A stretch of 64,000 nucleotides of DNA, from assembly GCA_016710115.1 (NCBI GenBank), contig JADJLN010000013.1:18880-82879 (forward strand). Direction: 5' to 3'. The translations under genes were made by a program, and so were the position numbers. This stretch comes from Saprospiraceae bacterium. Its GTDB lineage: Bacteria; Bacteroidota; Bacteroidia; Chitinophagales; Saprospiraceae. Below are positions 49,738-58,956 of this stretch, in pieces (the first letter of the stretch is position 1; the number at the start of each line of letters is the position of its first letter). The notes below the pieces were generated by a model. That model saw only the letters and a list, made by a program, of their open reading frames with translations. It did not search any database and was not told the DNA's origin.

Positions 49738-51111
49738 ATGACCATCACCGGAATGACACTGATCGATCTCGGTTACAGACCGGGAAAATGGTTCAGGGAA
49801 GCCCTTGAGTATGCCAACAACTACCAGTTGACAGGAGATGCCCTGGCAGGCTATCTGGAAACGGTATCACCCACCATCCACGAACTCCATCAACAACCGG
49901 TGGCGTATCATAAAAACATTCTTGCCGAAACGGAAGAGGAAGCACTGAACGTCCGGCAGGTCATGGCCACCATGGATGAACTGATGAAGACGCCCACCGT
50001 CATCACCGGTGCCGTCATGCCCGATGCCTGCCCCACGGGGAGCACGGGGCAGATCCCTGTCGGTGGTGTGGTGGCTGCAAAAGGTGCAATCCACCCGGCG
50101 ATGCACAGTGCTGACATCTGTTGCTCGGTGATGATGACCTCCTTCGGCCATGTGGACCCCAGGGCGGTGCTGGATGCAGCGCATGGTATCACCCATTTCG
50201 GTGGCGGAGGTCGGGACGATCTGTTCGAGCTGCCCCGAAGCTTCGAAGAAAAAGCACTGGCAGACCCCTATCTCGGCGATGAACGCAGCATGATGCTCGC
50301 CCGCACGCATCTGGGCACCCAAGGCGATGGCAACCACTTTCTGTTTGTCGGCCGGTCCCGGCAGACCGGTGAAACCATCATGGTCACCCATCATGGCAGC
50401 AGGGGGTTTGGCGCCAATCTCTACAAAAAGGGGATGAAGGTGGCCGAACGATTCCGGCAGGAAATTTCTCCCCAGACCCTGCCCACCAATGCCTGGATTC
50501 CGTGGTCGGAAGAGGAAGGAAAGGCATACTGGGAATCCCTTCAACTGGTGAGAGAGTGGACCAGACTGAATCACACAGTCCTCCACGAAAAAACCTGCCA
50601 GGTCATGAAGATCGACCCGGTGATGCGGTTCTGGAATGAACACAACTTTGTGTTCAGGGAGGATGACACCTTCTACCATGCTAAGGGGGCCACACCGCTG
50701 GATGACAAATTCGTCCCGGACAGCCATGAACAACTTCGCCTCATTCCCTTAAACATGAGCGAACCGGTACTGATCGTCCGCGGAGAAACGACAGTGGAAA
50801 ATCTCGGATTTGCACCCCATGGTGCCGGTCGGAACATCAGTCGGTCGGGGCATATCCGCAAGCATACCGGCCGTACAGTGCGCGAGATCTTTGAAGCTGA
50901 AACGCAGGGCCTGGATATCCGCTTCTTTTCGAAAAACGTCGACATTTCCGAGCTCCCGTCAGCCTACAAAAATGCCGCATCTGTGCAGGAACAGATGAAG
51001 ACCTTCGGACTGGGAGAAGTGGTGGACGAAATTCTGCCCTATGGCTGTATCATGGCCGGTGACTGGAAGGCGGATGCACCATGGAGGAAGAAGAACAGAC
51101 TTATGGAATAG
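49738..51111 (+). CDS. rtcB: RtcB family RNA ligase
   Basis: Joins 2',3'-cyclic-phosphate or 3'-phosphate RNA ends to 5'-OH ends using GTP and Mn2+, for tRNA or rRNA repair. 457 residues from MTITGMTLIDLGY. Metal ligands are in HSADICCSVMM (D126, C129), GTQGDGNHF, and VTHHGSRG; the guanylylated His lies in FAPHGAGRNISR. The C-terminal IMAGDWKADAPWRKKNRLME is as expected. Divergent from a WYL regulator instead of the RtcR/RtcA arrangement of enterobacteria. Confidence 0.95.
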   Translation: MTITGMTLIDLGYRPGKWFREALEYANNYQLTGDALAGYLETVSPTIHELHQQPVAYHKNILAETEEEALNVRQVMATMDELMKTPTVITGAVMPDACPTGSTGQIPVGGVVAAKGAIHPAMHSADICCSVMMTSFGHVDPRAVLDAAHGITHFGGGGRDDLFELPRSFEEKALADPYLGDERSMMLARTHLGTQGDGNHFLFVGRSRQTGETIMVTHHGSRGFGANLYKKGMKVAERFRQEISPQTLPTNAWIPWSEEEGKAYWESLQLVREWTRLNHTVLHEKTCQVMKIDPVMRFWNEHNFVFREDDTFYHAKGATPLDDKFVPDSHEQLRLIPLNMSEPVLIVRGETTVENLGFAPHGAGRNISRSGHIRKHTGRTVREIFEAETQGLDIRFFSKNVDISELPSAYKNAASVQEQMKTFGLGEVVDEILPYGCIMAGDWKADAPWRKKNRLME

Positions 51112-51199
51112 ATAAAGGGACCCGGAGTGTCTGTGACGCATTCCCTTCGGGCACCTTTTGTTTACAATCAGGGGGTGACATCACCGAAATAAACAATAT

Positions 51200-52027
51200 T
51201 CATGATAGCTCTAGCCTCTTCAAGTGTCGTATAACTTCTCTTTCTACCTGTTCAAAGTCAGGTAAATCTTTTATTTGGTCTGCCATAGACGCATTCCAAC
51301 GACCTTTATATTGCGGTATTCGCTGTTCAAGCTTATTATGAAAATCTGTTGGATCAATTTCCTTGCTCCTGCATTTTGCTCTGAACTCAATCGAGTAAAA
51401 AGCAACATCCATTTCATACATTTCTAATAAATACCAGATGTCGTAGAAATCTCTTGCTTGCATCCGCTGCATAATAGATCGCAATTTTTCAACGAAGATT
51501 TCTTCAAGTGGGTAACAAAGCAATTGGTGATCTTCCTGATCTGAGTAAGCTAGTAAGATGTTTTGCTTTACAGGTTCAAACTGTAATTGCTCGTTTCTTG
51601 AAATATCAACTTTAACCCGCTTGTTTGCACCAATTCCGCCAAGTGGGCCTACATAACGAATGTAGAAGTTGATGCCATCCTGCTTGTCCGGCAGGCGGGG
51701 GTCTTCCTGTTCGTCATTGTCAATGATTTCAAGAGGTATATTGGCTTCATCTCGGATGTATTCAAACACTTCAGAGAACCATTCAAAGATTTGTTCATTC
51801 GAAATATCATTATCGAGTAAAGTGAAATCAAGGTCTTCCGAAAATCGATAATTCTCAAAGTAGACCTTCTTCAATACTGTCCCTCCCTTAAAAGTTATCG
51901 TTGTTGAAAGCTGCACATGTTGAGCAATGCCTTGAAGTATCCAGGAAAGGATATAGTCTTTTTCAATCTGCTGATCCCGCACACCAACTTCACGTGCTTT
52001 GTTTTGAATTTCTCCCGGCTTGATCAT
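51200..52027 (-). CDS. AbiEii/AbiGii-type nucleotidyltransferase toxin
   Basis: Type IV toxin-antitoxin toxin that modifies RNA with nucleotides, causing growth arrest or phage abortive infection. 275 residues from MIKPGEIQNKA. Motif I TFKGGTVLKKVYFENYRFSEDLDF supplies the GG pair and the catalytic D-x-D (D65, D67); EKLRSIMQRMQARDFYDIW gives the conserved Lys/Arg-Asp motif. Its ATG overlaps the antitoxin stop by four bases (ATGA at 52024-52027), so the toxin is translationally coupled to the antitoxin. AT-rich like the upstream gene. Confidence 0.92.
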   Translation of the reverse strand: MIKPGEIQNKAREVGVRDQQIEKDYILSWILQGIAQHVQLSTTITFKGGTVLKKVYFENYRFSEDLDFTLLDNDISNEQIFEWFSEVFEYIRDEANIPLEIIDNDEQEDPRLPDKQDGINFYIRYVGPLGGIGANKRVKVDISRNEQLQFEPVKQNILLAYSDQEDHQLLCYPLEEIFVEKLRSIMQRMQARDFYDIWYLLEMYEMDVAFYSIEFRAKCRSKEIDPTDFHNKLEQRIPQYKGRWNASMADQIKDLPDFEQVEREVIRHLKRLELS

Positions 52028-52845
52028 GTGTAAATGGCAGATTGAATAGTTTCTGTTTCTAAATTCTGTTGAATGCTCCATCGGCTTATCATCTTACCCG
52101 ATTTCGGAAGTTCAGTATCTAGCAGGACGTAAGAAGCTGTTTTCGATTTCAGTAATTTCTTGGTGATGCCCGATTCTATTTCAAGTGTTTCAAGTAGGAA
52201 TCCTAATCGCTTGATCACTGCTTGAGATTCAAAGCGCTGCGTATATTCAAGGAGCTTTTCGAATTTTATTTTGTCCCTGGATATATAGATTGCTCTTGCA
52301 ACTTCAACAATACCCCCTGCATAATCAGGTTTGAATAGACAATCGACAAATGTCTTTTCAAGATCAGAGCACTCAACTTTGTTGAAATGATCAATCCATA
52401 TTTTCTTAGAACCAAAAAAGTGTTTCTCGTTGTGGTATATGAATTGAAAAGCTGTGTTTTTAATCTTTAAGGTTGATGGTCGGATTTGCTTTGCAACTAC
52501 GATTTGTTCTTTTAATGACGGTTGCGTTATCAGGTTGTGTAATTGTAAAGCAGAATAGTAGCCAATGTAATGCTTCGTTCCTTTTGTTATTTGCCCTGCG
52601 ATTAAATGCCAGTCAGGCATAAACGTTTTCGCTTCCTGCTCATAAGGTATGATGTAGTACAATCCCTTTTTTAAGCGCATCAGAAGCCCTCTTCTTACCA
52701 TGTCGCTAAGAAGTTCCTTTAAAGCACTCTCCTTGGAATCAGGCAAAGCTGCTATAGCCTCAGAATAATCAAAACAATCCTTGTGCATCTGATTGAAGTA
52801 GGTCAGAATCTCATTTGATTGTGTAGATATGAACTTATGTTTCAT
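52024..52845 (-). CDS. AbiEi-type antitoxin / transcriptional regulator
   Basis: 273 residues from MKHKFISTQSNEILTYFNQM. N-terminal winged HTH (~1-75: DYSEAIAALPDSKESALKELLSDMVRRGLLMRLKKGLYYI), then the AbiEi-type antitoxin region (HYIGYYSALQLHNLITQ, YHNEKHFFGSKKIWIDHF, DLEKTFVDCLFKPDYAGG). Acts as the autorepressor of the operon and counters the toxin; the palindromic site at 52910-52948 just upstream fits this. An ATG at 52911 would put that site inside the coding region, so 52845 is preferred. Confidence 0.9.
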   Translation of the reverse strand: MKHKFISTQSNEILTYFNQMHKDCFDYSEAIAALPDSKESALKELLSDMVRRGLLMRLKKGLYYIIPYEQEAKTFMPDWHLIAGQITKGTKHYIGYYSALQLHNLITQPSLKEQIVVAKQIRPSTLKIKNTAFQFIYHNEKHFFGSKKIWIDHFNKVECSDLEKTFVDCLFKPDYAGGIVEVARAIYISRDKIKFEKLLEYTQRFESQAVIKRLGFLLETLEIESGITKKLLKSKTASYVLLDTELPKSGKMISRWSIQQNLETETIQSAIYT

Positions 52846-52854
52846 AGTTTGTAA

Positions 52855-52948
52855 GTCAGCTTTAACCTGACCACAATGATACAAAAAATATGATTCATAG
52901 TTATCATTCATATCAATATGGTCAGCTTTGACCTGGCCATATTGATAT
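52855..52948 (-). promoter_or_regulatory. AbiE operator with two inverted repeats
   Basis: Main palindrome: ATATCAATATGGTCAG (52910-52925), 7-base spacer, CTGGCCATATTGATAT (52933-52948), 16-bp arms with one mismatch. A second, poorer site has the same core: GTCAG (52855-52859), 7-base spacer CTTTAAC, CTGAC (52867-52871), just in front of the antitoxin ATG. Two inverted repeats upstream of the AbiE operon match what is known for AbiEi autoregulation. Confidence 0.82.
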
Positions 52949-52975
52949 AAATCATAATTATTGTGGAGCGAAAGA

Positions 52976-53387
52976 GATTTGGCCCTATTGTAAAGTTGGG
53001 GATGTGGGTTGGCTTTGTGGCTTTTGCAAATATGCCAATTTCGTGATGGTGGAGTCCTGAAGGCTTTCGGGATAAAACCTACAAAGCTGGGGCATTCAGA
53101 TTATTCAGGACACCTGATATCGGGACAGCGACGGTGGTTCCGGATTCTGGAAGCACACGCGAGCAACACCCTGTGCCTTCCTTTGGAAAGAGTGATCCTG
53201 AGCAGGACATGATGCGGATGGAAGGCCTTCCGCCTTTCCTCATAGCCGACTCTCGTTTGACACGGCATCTGTAGGAGTTCCTAAAATACGGAGCGGGTTG
53301 AAATTGACAAAATTTTTATTGGAAGGGAGGAGATAAGGGGTCAAGGTACTGTGTTTAAAACCTAGCATATTCAGGGATAAGAAACAT
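52976..53387. other. Gene-free stretch upstream of the BNR protein
   Basis: About 410 bases of mixed composition with no supported gene. A 67-codon plus frame (53009-53212) resembles nothing. The part 53240-53385 becomes AT-rich. No hairpin with T tail was found. Confidence 0.4.
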
Positions 53388-53448
53388 GGAACCAGGGAAC
53401 CGGGAATCAGGAACATGGAATCAGGAACCAGGAACCAGGAACCAAAAA
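53388..53448 (+). repeat. 'ggaaccagg' tandem words
   Basis: Words 'ggaaccagg', 'ggaatcagg', 'ggaacatgg' repeated about seven times immediately before the ATG of the BNR gene. Same style as the (GAGGTTATG)n array in front of the glycosidase gene. Confidence 0.75.
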
Positions 53449-53463
53449 TGCCTATCTTCCCTT

Positions 53464-54625
53464 ATGCGAACGACAACTCTCCGCTCCTGGTCCGCAGGGT
53501 GCATGTTTGTGATGGCCTGCCTGTCTGTGATGGCCCAACCCACAGGCCCCTGGAACAATCCCCTGATGATGACCACCGGCATGGATGGTCAGCAATTCGA
53601 CCTGCCCACCGTCTTTCAGGACTCGGCCGGAGTGCCATCACTCATCCGCTGGAAAGGGGATACTCTCGTTGTGGCCTTCCAGTGGTTTCGCCAGCCCAAG
53701 CCTTCCCCCACCTGGGATCGCGTAGCCGTCAAGTTCTCGTACGACAACGGCCAGTCGTGGACCACACCCGTCCCCGTCCAGATCCCCGATCTGCCCGCAG
53801 GCTACCAACGACCGTTCGACCCCACACTCGTGGTCCTGGATGACCAGTCCCTTCGTATGTACTTTTCCTCCAGCGCCATGCCCCCCATGGGACTGGACGA
53901 GACTGTCAACACCTATTCGGCTACCTCCGCAGATGGGATCCACTATACATTTGATCCCGGCATTCGCGTCGACCATCCCACCAAACCCGTGATCGACCCG
54001 GCTGTCATCCGGTTCAAAAACCTCTGGCACTACACCGCACCGGCCGGCGCCCCGCAGGATGGAGCCCACCATCATACCTCCACCGACGGGCTTACCTTCA
54101 GCGAACAGGCCAGCCTGCCCTCCAACAATACCCACAATTGGACCGGCAACCTGATGCTGGAATCACCCGATCTGGTCCGCTTTCTATGGCGCCGGACCAG
54201 GTGGCATCTGGTTCAGCGAAAGCGACAACGGCGCCATCTGGGGGCCCTGCCAGCCCACCAATATCCAGGGCGGCGATCCTACGGTACTGAAACGTGCGGA
54301 AGACGATTATCTGATGATCTATGTGGGCCCGCCCGGCACTAGCGGATGGGCAGAGCCTTCCCTGCTAATGAGAGTTTTCAGGTAATCCAAACTGCGGATC
54401 AACACAACCTGCGTTGCATATACCCTGAACCGACCCGCGCAAGTGGGATTTCAGATTTCAGACCTGCTCGGTCGGCCACTTCATACTTCAGCCCCGCACC
54501 AGACCAATCCAGGCGCACAGGAAACGATGATTCATCTGGACACAGGGATAACCGGGGTAGTCTTTGTTACTATCCTGGCCGATCAGGAATCGATGACGGG
54601 CGAATTTTTCTGTTTCCATAGCTGA
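53464..54625 (+). pseudogene. Secreted BNR/sialidase-like protein with T9SS remnant, at least three frameshifts
   Basis: From 53464: MRTTTLRSWSAGCMFVMACLSVMAQ (signal peptide) and an exo-glycosidase-like N-terminal part with BNR-type features (KFSYDNGQSWTTPVPV, YSATSADGIHYTFDPG). The frame shifts near 54180, after which FYGAGPGGIWFSESDNGAIWGPCQP continues in another frame; near 54360 and 54435 the end switches twice more to give a type A sorting-like tail (VGFQISDLLGRPL...GTGVVFVTIL-like) up to 54625. Several breaks in 450 bases argue for consensus errors or decay. Function inferred as glycan binding or hydrolysis. Confidence 0.6.
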
Positions 54626-54728
54626 CTCTCCATTTTCTGCCCGGTATTGTCGCTTCTTCATCGTATCCCAGCCCACGCTTTGCGGCAAGGGCTTATCTTA
54701 GCGCTCCTTATTCAACTAAACACCTCCC

Positions 54729-57700
54729 ATGCGTCAGCTGCTTCTCCTCGCATTCCTCCTCCTTGCCACCCTCGCCTTCGCCCAGGAAAAAGACAAGAAA
54801 AAAGACTGGGACATCACCAACCCTCCCGGGGAATGGAACTGGAAACAGGCCAACTTCACCGTCGATGAAGGCACCTGGTTGAATGTGGACGTCAGCCCCG
54901 ACGGCAAGACCATCGCCTTTGATCTGCTCGGAGATATCTATACCATGCCCATCTCTGGAGGGAAGGCCTCTCCCATCCGCACCGGACTGGCCTGGGAGGT
55001 ACAGCCTCGATTCAGCCCCGACGGCAAACAGCTTTCCTTTACCTCCGACGCTGCCGGTGGGGATAATATCTGGGTGATGAACGTCAGTGGCAGCGATGCA
55101 AGACAGGTGACCAAAGAAGACTTCCGTCTTCTCAACAATGCCGACTGGACACCCGACGGGCAATTCCTCATTGCCCGCAAACACTTCACGTCCGGACGGT
55201 CCATCGGTGCCGGCGAAATGTGGATCTACCACACCAGCGGCGGCAGCGGCCTCCAGCTCACCGAAAAGAAAAACGAACAGCAGGACGTCAACGAACCAAC
55301 CATCTCCCCGGATGGCCGCTATGTGTACTTCAGTGAGGATATGTACCCCGGAGGATTTTTCCAATACAACAAGGACCCCAACAGCCAGATCTACATCATC
55401 CGCCGCTACGACCGGAAGGAAGGCAAGGTGGAAGACATCATCGGTGGGCCTGGTGGTGCCTGCCGCCCCCAAGTATCGCCGGATGGGAAAAAACTGGCTT
55501 TCGTGAAACGAGTGCGTGCCCGATCGGTGCTCTTCGTTCACGATCTGGAAACCGGCATGGAAACTCCGGTCTTTGACGGGCTCAGCAAGGACCAGCAGGA
55601 AGCCTGGTGTGTGTTCGGCGTGTATCCCGGTTTCGATTGGACACCCGACAACCAGTCGATCGTGATCTGGGGCGAAGGCAAGATCCACCGCGTGAATGTC
55701 GCGACAAAACAGACCACCGTCATCCCGTTCACGGTGGATGCCAGACATCAGGTGTCCAAAACATTGAAGTTCCGGAACAATGCTTTTGACGCGGAGGTCG
55801 ATGTCAAGGTCATCCGACATGCGATGACCAGCCCCGATGGGAAGACCCTCGTCTTTAATGCCGTGGGCCATCTGTGGGTCATGGACCTGCCCAATGGCAA
55901 ACCCCGACGCCTGACCAAGGACAATGACCTGGAGTTTGAGCCTTCCTGGTCAGCTGATGGCAATCGCATCGCCTATGTCACCTGGAATGATGAACAGATG
56001 GGCAGCATCCGGGTCTTTGACAAGACAACAGGTACCAGCAAGGCGATCACCTCAGAAAAAGGGATCTACCGCACGCCGGCCTTCTCGCCGGATGGCAAAT
56101 GGATCGTCTATAACAAGGAGGATGGCAATATGCACCAGGGCTTCACGTATTGCAAAGAGCCGGGTCTGTACCTCATTCCGGCCAGTGGCGGCGAGCACAA
56201 ACTCCTGACCCCTCAGGGCGAATATCCGGTGTTCAGCCCAGGACGGGGAGCGGGTGTTCTACCAGGCGGGTGGCTTTCTGTTCGGATCCCTCACCAAGAG
56301 TTTCCAAAGCGTGGATCTGAATGGTCAGGACCTGAAAAAACACGCAGAGGCGAAGTATGCACAGCGCTTCTCGATCAGTCCGGACAATCAGTGGATCGCC
56401 TGGAGCGAGTTGTACAAAGTGTACATCGCCCCCATGCCGGCTACGGGGAAAACCATCGGTCTGAGTGCCGATACCAAAGCCGTACCCGTTAGCCAGGTGG
56501 CCCGCGATGCCGGAATCAATCTCCACTGGAGTGCAGATTCAAAAAATCTCCACTGGACCCTGGGCAATGAATATTTTACCGAACCACTGAACAGACGGTT
56601 CCTCTTCCTTCAAGGCGCCCTGGACTCCGTCCCGCCCCCGGATACTGCCGGCATGAAGATCAACCTGACCTTGCCCGCCGACCAGCCCTCGGGCGCGATC
56701 GCCTTCACCAATGCGTATTATCACTATGGAAGGCGACGAGGTCATCGAGCAGGGCACTGTCCTGGTGGAGGGCAATGTGATCAAGGCGGTCGGTGCCGAT
56801 GTCGATGTGCCCCGGAATGCGAAGGTGGTCAACTGTTTTGGGAAGACCATCATGCCGGGTATTGTGGATGTGCATGGCCACCTGGGCAATTTCCGCTATG
56901 GCCTGTCGCCGGAAAAACAGTGGGAATACTACGCCAATCTGGCCTACGGGGTGACGACGGCGCATGACCCCTCCAGTAATTCGGAGATGATCTTCTCCCA
57001 GAGTGAAATGATCAAGACAGGACAGATGGTCGGGCCGCGCCTCTTCTCCACGGGTACCATCCTCTATGGCGCTGATGGAGATTTCAAGGCAGTGGTGAAC
57101 AGTCTGGATGATGCGCGCTCGGCTATCCGCCGGACGAAAGCCTATGGCGCTTTCAGTGTGAAGAGCTACAATCAACCCCGGCGGAATCAGCGCCAACAGG
57201 TCATTCAGGCCGCTCGTGAACAGCAGGTGGAGGTGGTGCCGGAGGGTGGATCCTTTTTCTACCACAACCTGACCCAGGTGGTGGATGGACATACCGGCGT
57301 GGAGCACAATATTCCTGTGGCTCCCCTGTATAACGATGTCCTACGTCTTTGGGCCAGTACGGATGCGCACAACACGCCGACCCTGATCGTGAATTATGGC
57401 AGTGTGAATGGAGAGCATTACTGGTATCAGCACACCAATGTGTGGGAAAAGACCCGCCTGCTGAGCTTCACCCCGCGCCCGGTGGTGGACAGTCGGGCAA
57501 GGCACCGCACCATGATCCCGGAGGAGGAATATGAGAATGGTCACATCCTGACCTCAAAATCGTTGAAGAAGCTGACCGATGCAGGCGTGAAGATCAACCT
57601 GGGCGCTCACGGCCAACTCCAGGGCCTCGGTGCCCACTGGGAGCTGTGGATGCTGGCCCAGGGGGGCATGACCAATATGGAGGCCCTCCAGGCCGCCACC

Positions 57701-57997
57701 ATCAACGGCGCCGAGTATCTGGGCATGGACCATCAGATCGGCTCCCTCAAGGCGGGCAAGCTGGCCGACCTGATCGTCATCGACGGCAACCCGCTGGCCA
57801 ACCTCCAGGATTCGGAAAAGGTGCAGTACACCATGGTCAATGGTCGCCTCTATGATTCAGCTACCATGAATGAGATGGGCAATCGCGACAAGGCGCGCAG
57901 CAAGTTCTTCTTCGAACTGCCTGGCGGTAGCAACAGCTATCCGTACTTCAGCGAAACGCACAGCTTTATGGCGCCGAAGTGCGTGTGTGGGAAGTGA
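54729..57997 (+). CDS. Secreted TolB-propeller amidohydrolase (two frameshifts)
   Basis: About 1,088 residues when joined. Signal peptide MRQLLLLAFLLLATLAFAQ, two WD40/TolB propeller blocks with repeated S-P-D-G-K (SPDGKTIAF, SPDGKQLSF, SADGNRIAY), and a C-terminal amidohydrolase: GIVDVHGHLGNF with the metal-binding H-x-H, FSVKSYNQ with a candidate carboxylated Lys, and HTGVEHN. Typical of Bacteroidota periplasmic 'TolB-like N-terminal amidohydrolases', probably peptidase or prolidase-like. The continuous frame 54729-56492 shifts near 56240; a second shift near 56712 leads to the amidohydrolase frame ending 57997. Confidence 0.88.
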
Positions 57998-58002
57998 TCG
58001 AG

Positions 58003-58060
58003 GTTATGAGTTGAGGAGGTTAGGAGGTTATGAGGGGGGAGTCGAGGGGGTGATAAGCCA
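58003..58060. repeat. 'gaggttatgag' words after the amidohydrolase gene
   Basis: Short degenerate array of the same 9-bp word seen at 5438-5596. Confidence 0.6.
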
Positions 58061-58081
58061 CTCATCCCATGCAGCCCAATA

Positions 58082-58163
58082 GAACCCTGAAGGGGTTCAA
58101 TATTATATCCCCGGGTGTAACCCGGGGTTTATATTGACACAAATTCCAACCCTGAAGGGGTTG
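58082..58163. repeat. Triple-hairpin intergenic element, copy 3
   Basis: Outer hairpins GAACCC-TGAAG-GGGTTC (58082-58098) and CAACCC-TGAAG-GGGTTG (58147-58163), central hairpin CCCCGGG-TGTAA-CCCGGGG (58109-58127). Confidence 0.8.
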
Positions 58164-58508
58164 AAGAAACGCCCGGCCATTGGCATGGTTTTCCAATTTT
58201 ATGACAACGACATCTCACCTTTTTAAAGGGGAGAGGAGTCGAGAAGTGGAGGAGTCAAGGAGAAAACCTCCTCTTCCCTGCCCTTCGACAGGCACGTTGG
58301 GGTTTGAATTTCACCTCCTCCTCGGCATGAGAGTTTTAGAATTTGGGGTTTGGAAATTGTTTGTTATTTGGATTTTGTGGTTTGTGATTTGATATTTCCC
58401 AAAGATGTCTTTCATCCACCAAGGATACATTCTTCAGGATGGCAGTTATAAGATTATGAGGAGGAAGGAGTGGAGAAGTCCAAGAGGAATGCATTCCCGT
58501 CCGGATAG

Positions 58509-58592
58509 CAACCACGGCGTGGTTGAATTTGAATAACCCCGGGTGACAACCCGGGGATCAGGCATCAGAGGACATCAACCACGGAGTGGTTG
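58509..58592. repeat. Triple-hairpin intergenic element, copy 4
   Basis: Outer hairpins CAACCAC-GGC-GTGGTTG (58509-58525) and CAACCAC-GGA-GTGGTTG (58576-58592), central hairpin CCCCGGG-TGACAA-CCCGGGG (58537-58556). Note that the inner base pairs differ from copy 3 on both sides of each stem. Confidence 0.82.
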
Positions 58593-58720
58593 AACCCTGG
58601 ACCGAAAATGCCAAATAGGACTTCCATTCCACAAGCCGTAAGGAAAAAAGACGCCACGATGCGAAGGAGGGATCGAGGAGGCTAATAAAAGTCATTTATG
58701 AATCCACCCATTGGGGGCAA

Positions 58721-58798
58721 GCCCTGAAGGGGCGACATCCTCCAGCGTTGGGCAACGCCCAACGTTATGGTGCACAGATTCTGAAGCCCTGAAGGGGC
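58721..58798. repeat. Triple-hairpin intergenic element, copy 5
   Basis: Outer hairpins GCCC-TGAAG-GGGC at 58721-58733 and 58786-58798, central hairpin CGTTGGGC-AAC-GCCCAACG (58746-58764). The central stem is unrelated in sequence to the CCCCGGG stems of copies 2-4 but keeps position and size. The rest of 58164-58950 has no gene. Confidence 0.8.
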
Positions 58799-58956
58799 GC
58801 AATAGCTTACACAGGATGGCGGGGAGGAATTGGCAGTTGCAGGGTGGCTGGACCGAACATGCACGCCCATGCTGAAATTGAATTAGACAAAGGCGTTTGA
58901 CATGCAGATCATTTCACTCTTTGGCTGAATAGAATGGGTTGATCCAGGCACGTCGA

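Noticed and set aside
54708..55871. 387-codon minus-strand frame inside the TolB-amidohydrolase
   Set aside because: Antisense to well-conserved propeller repeats; no signal or family match.
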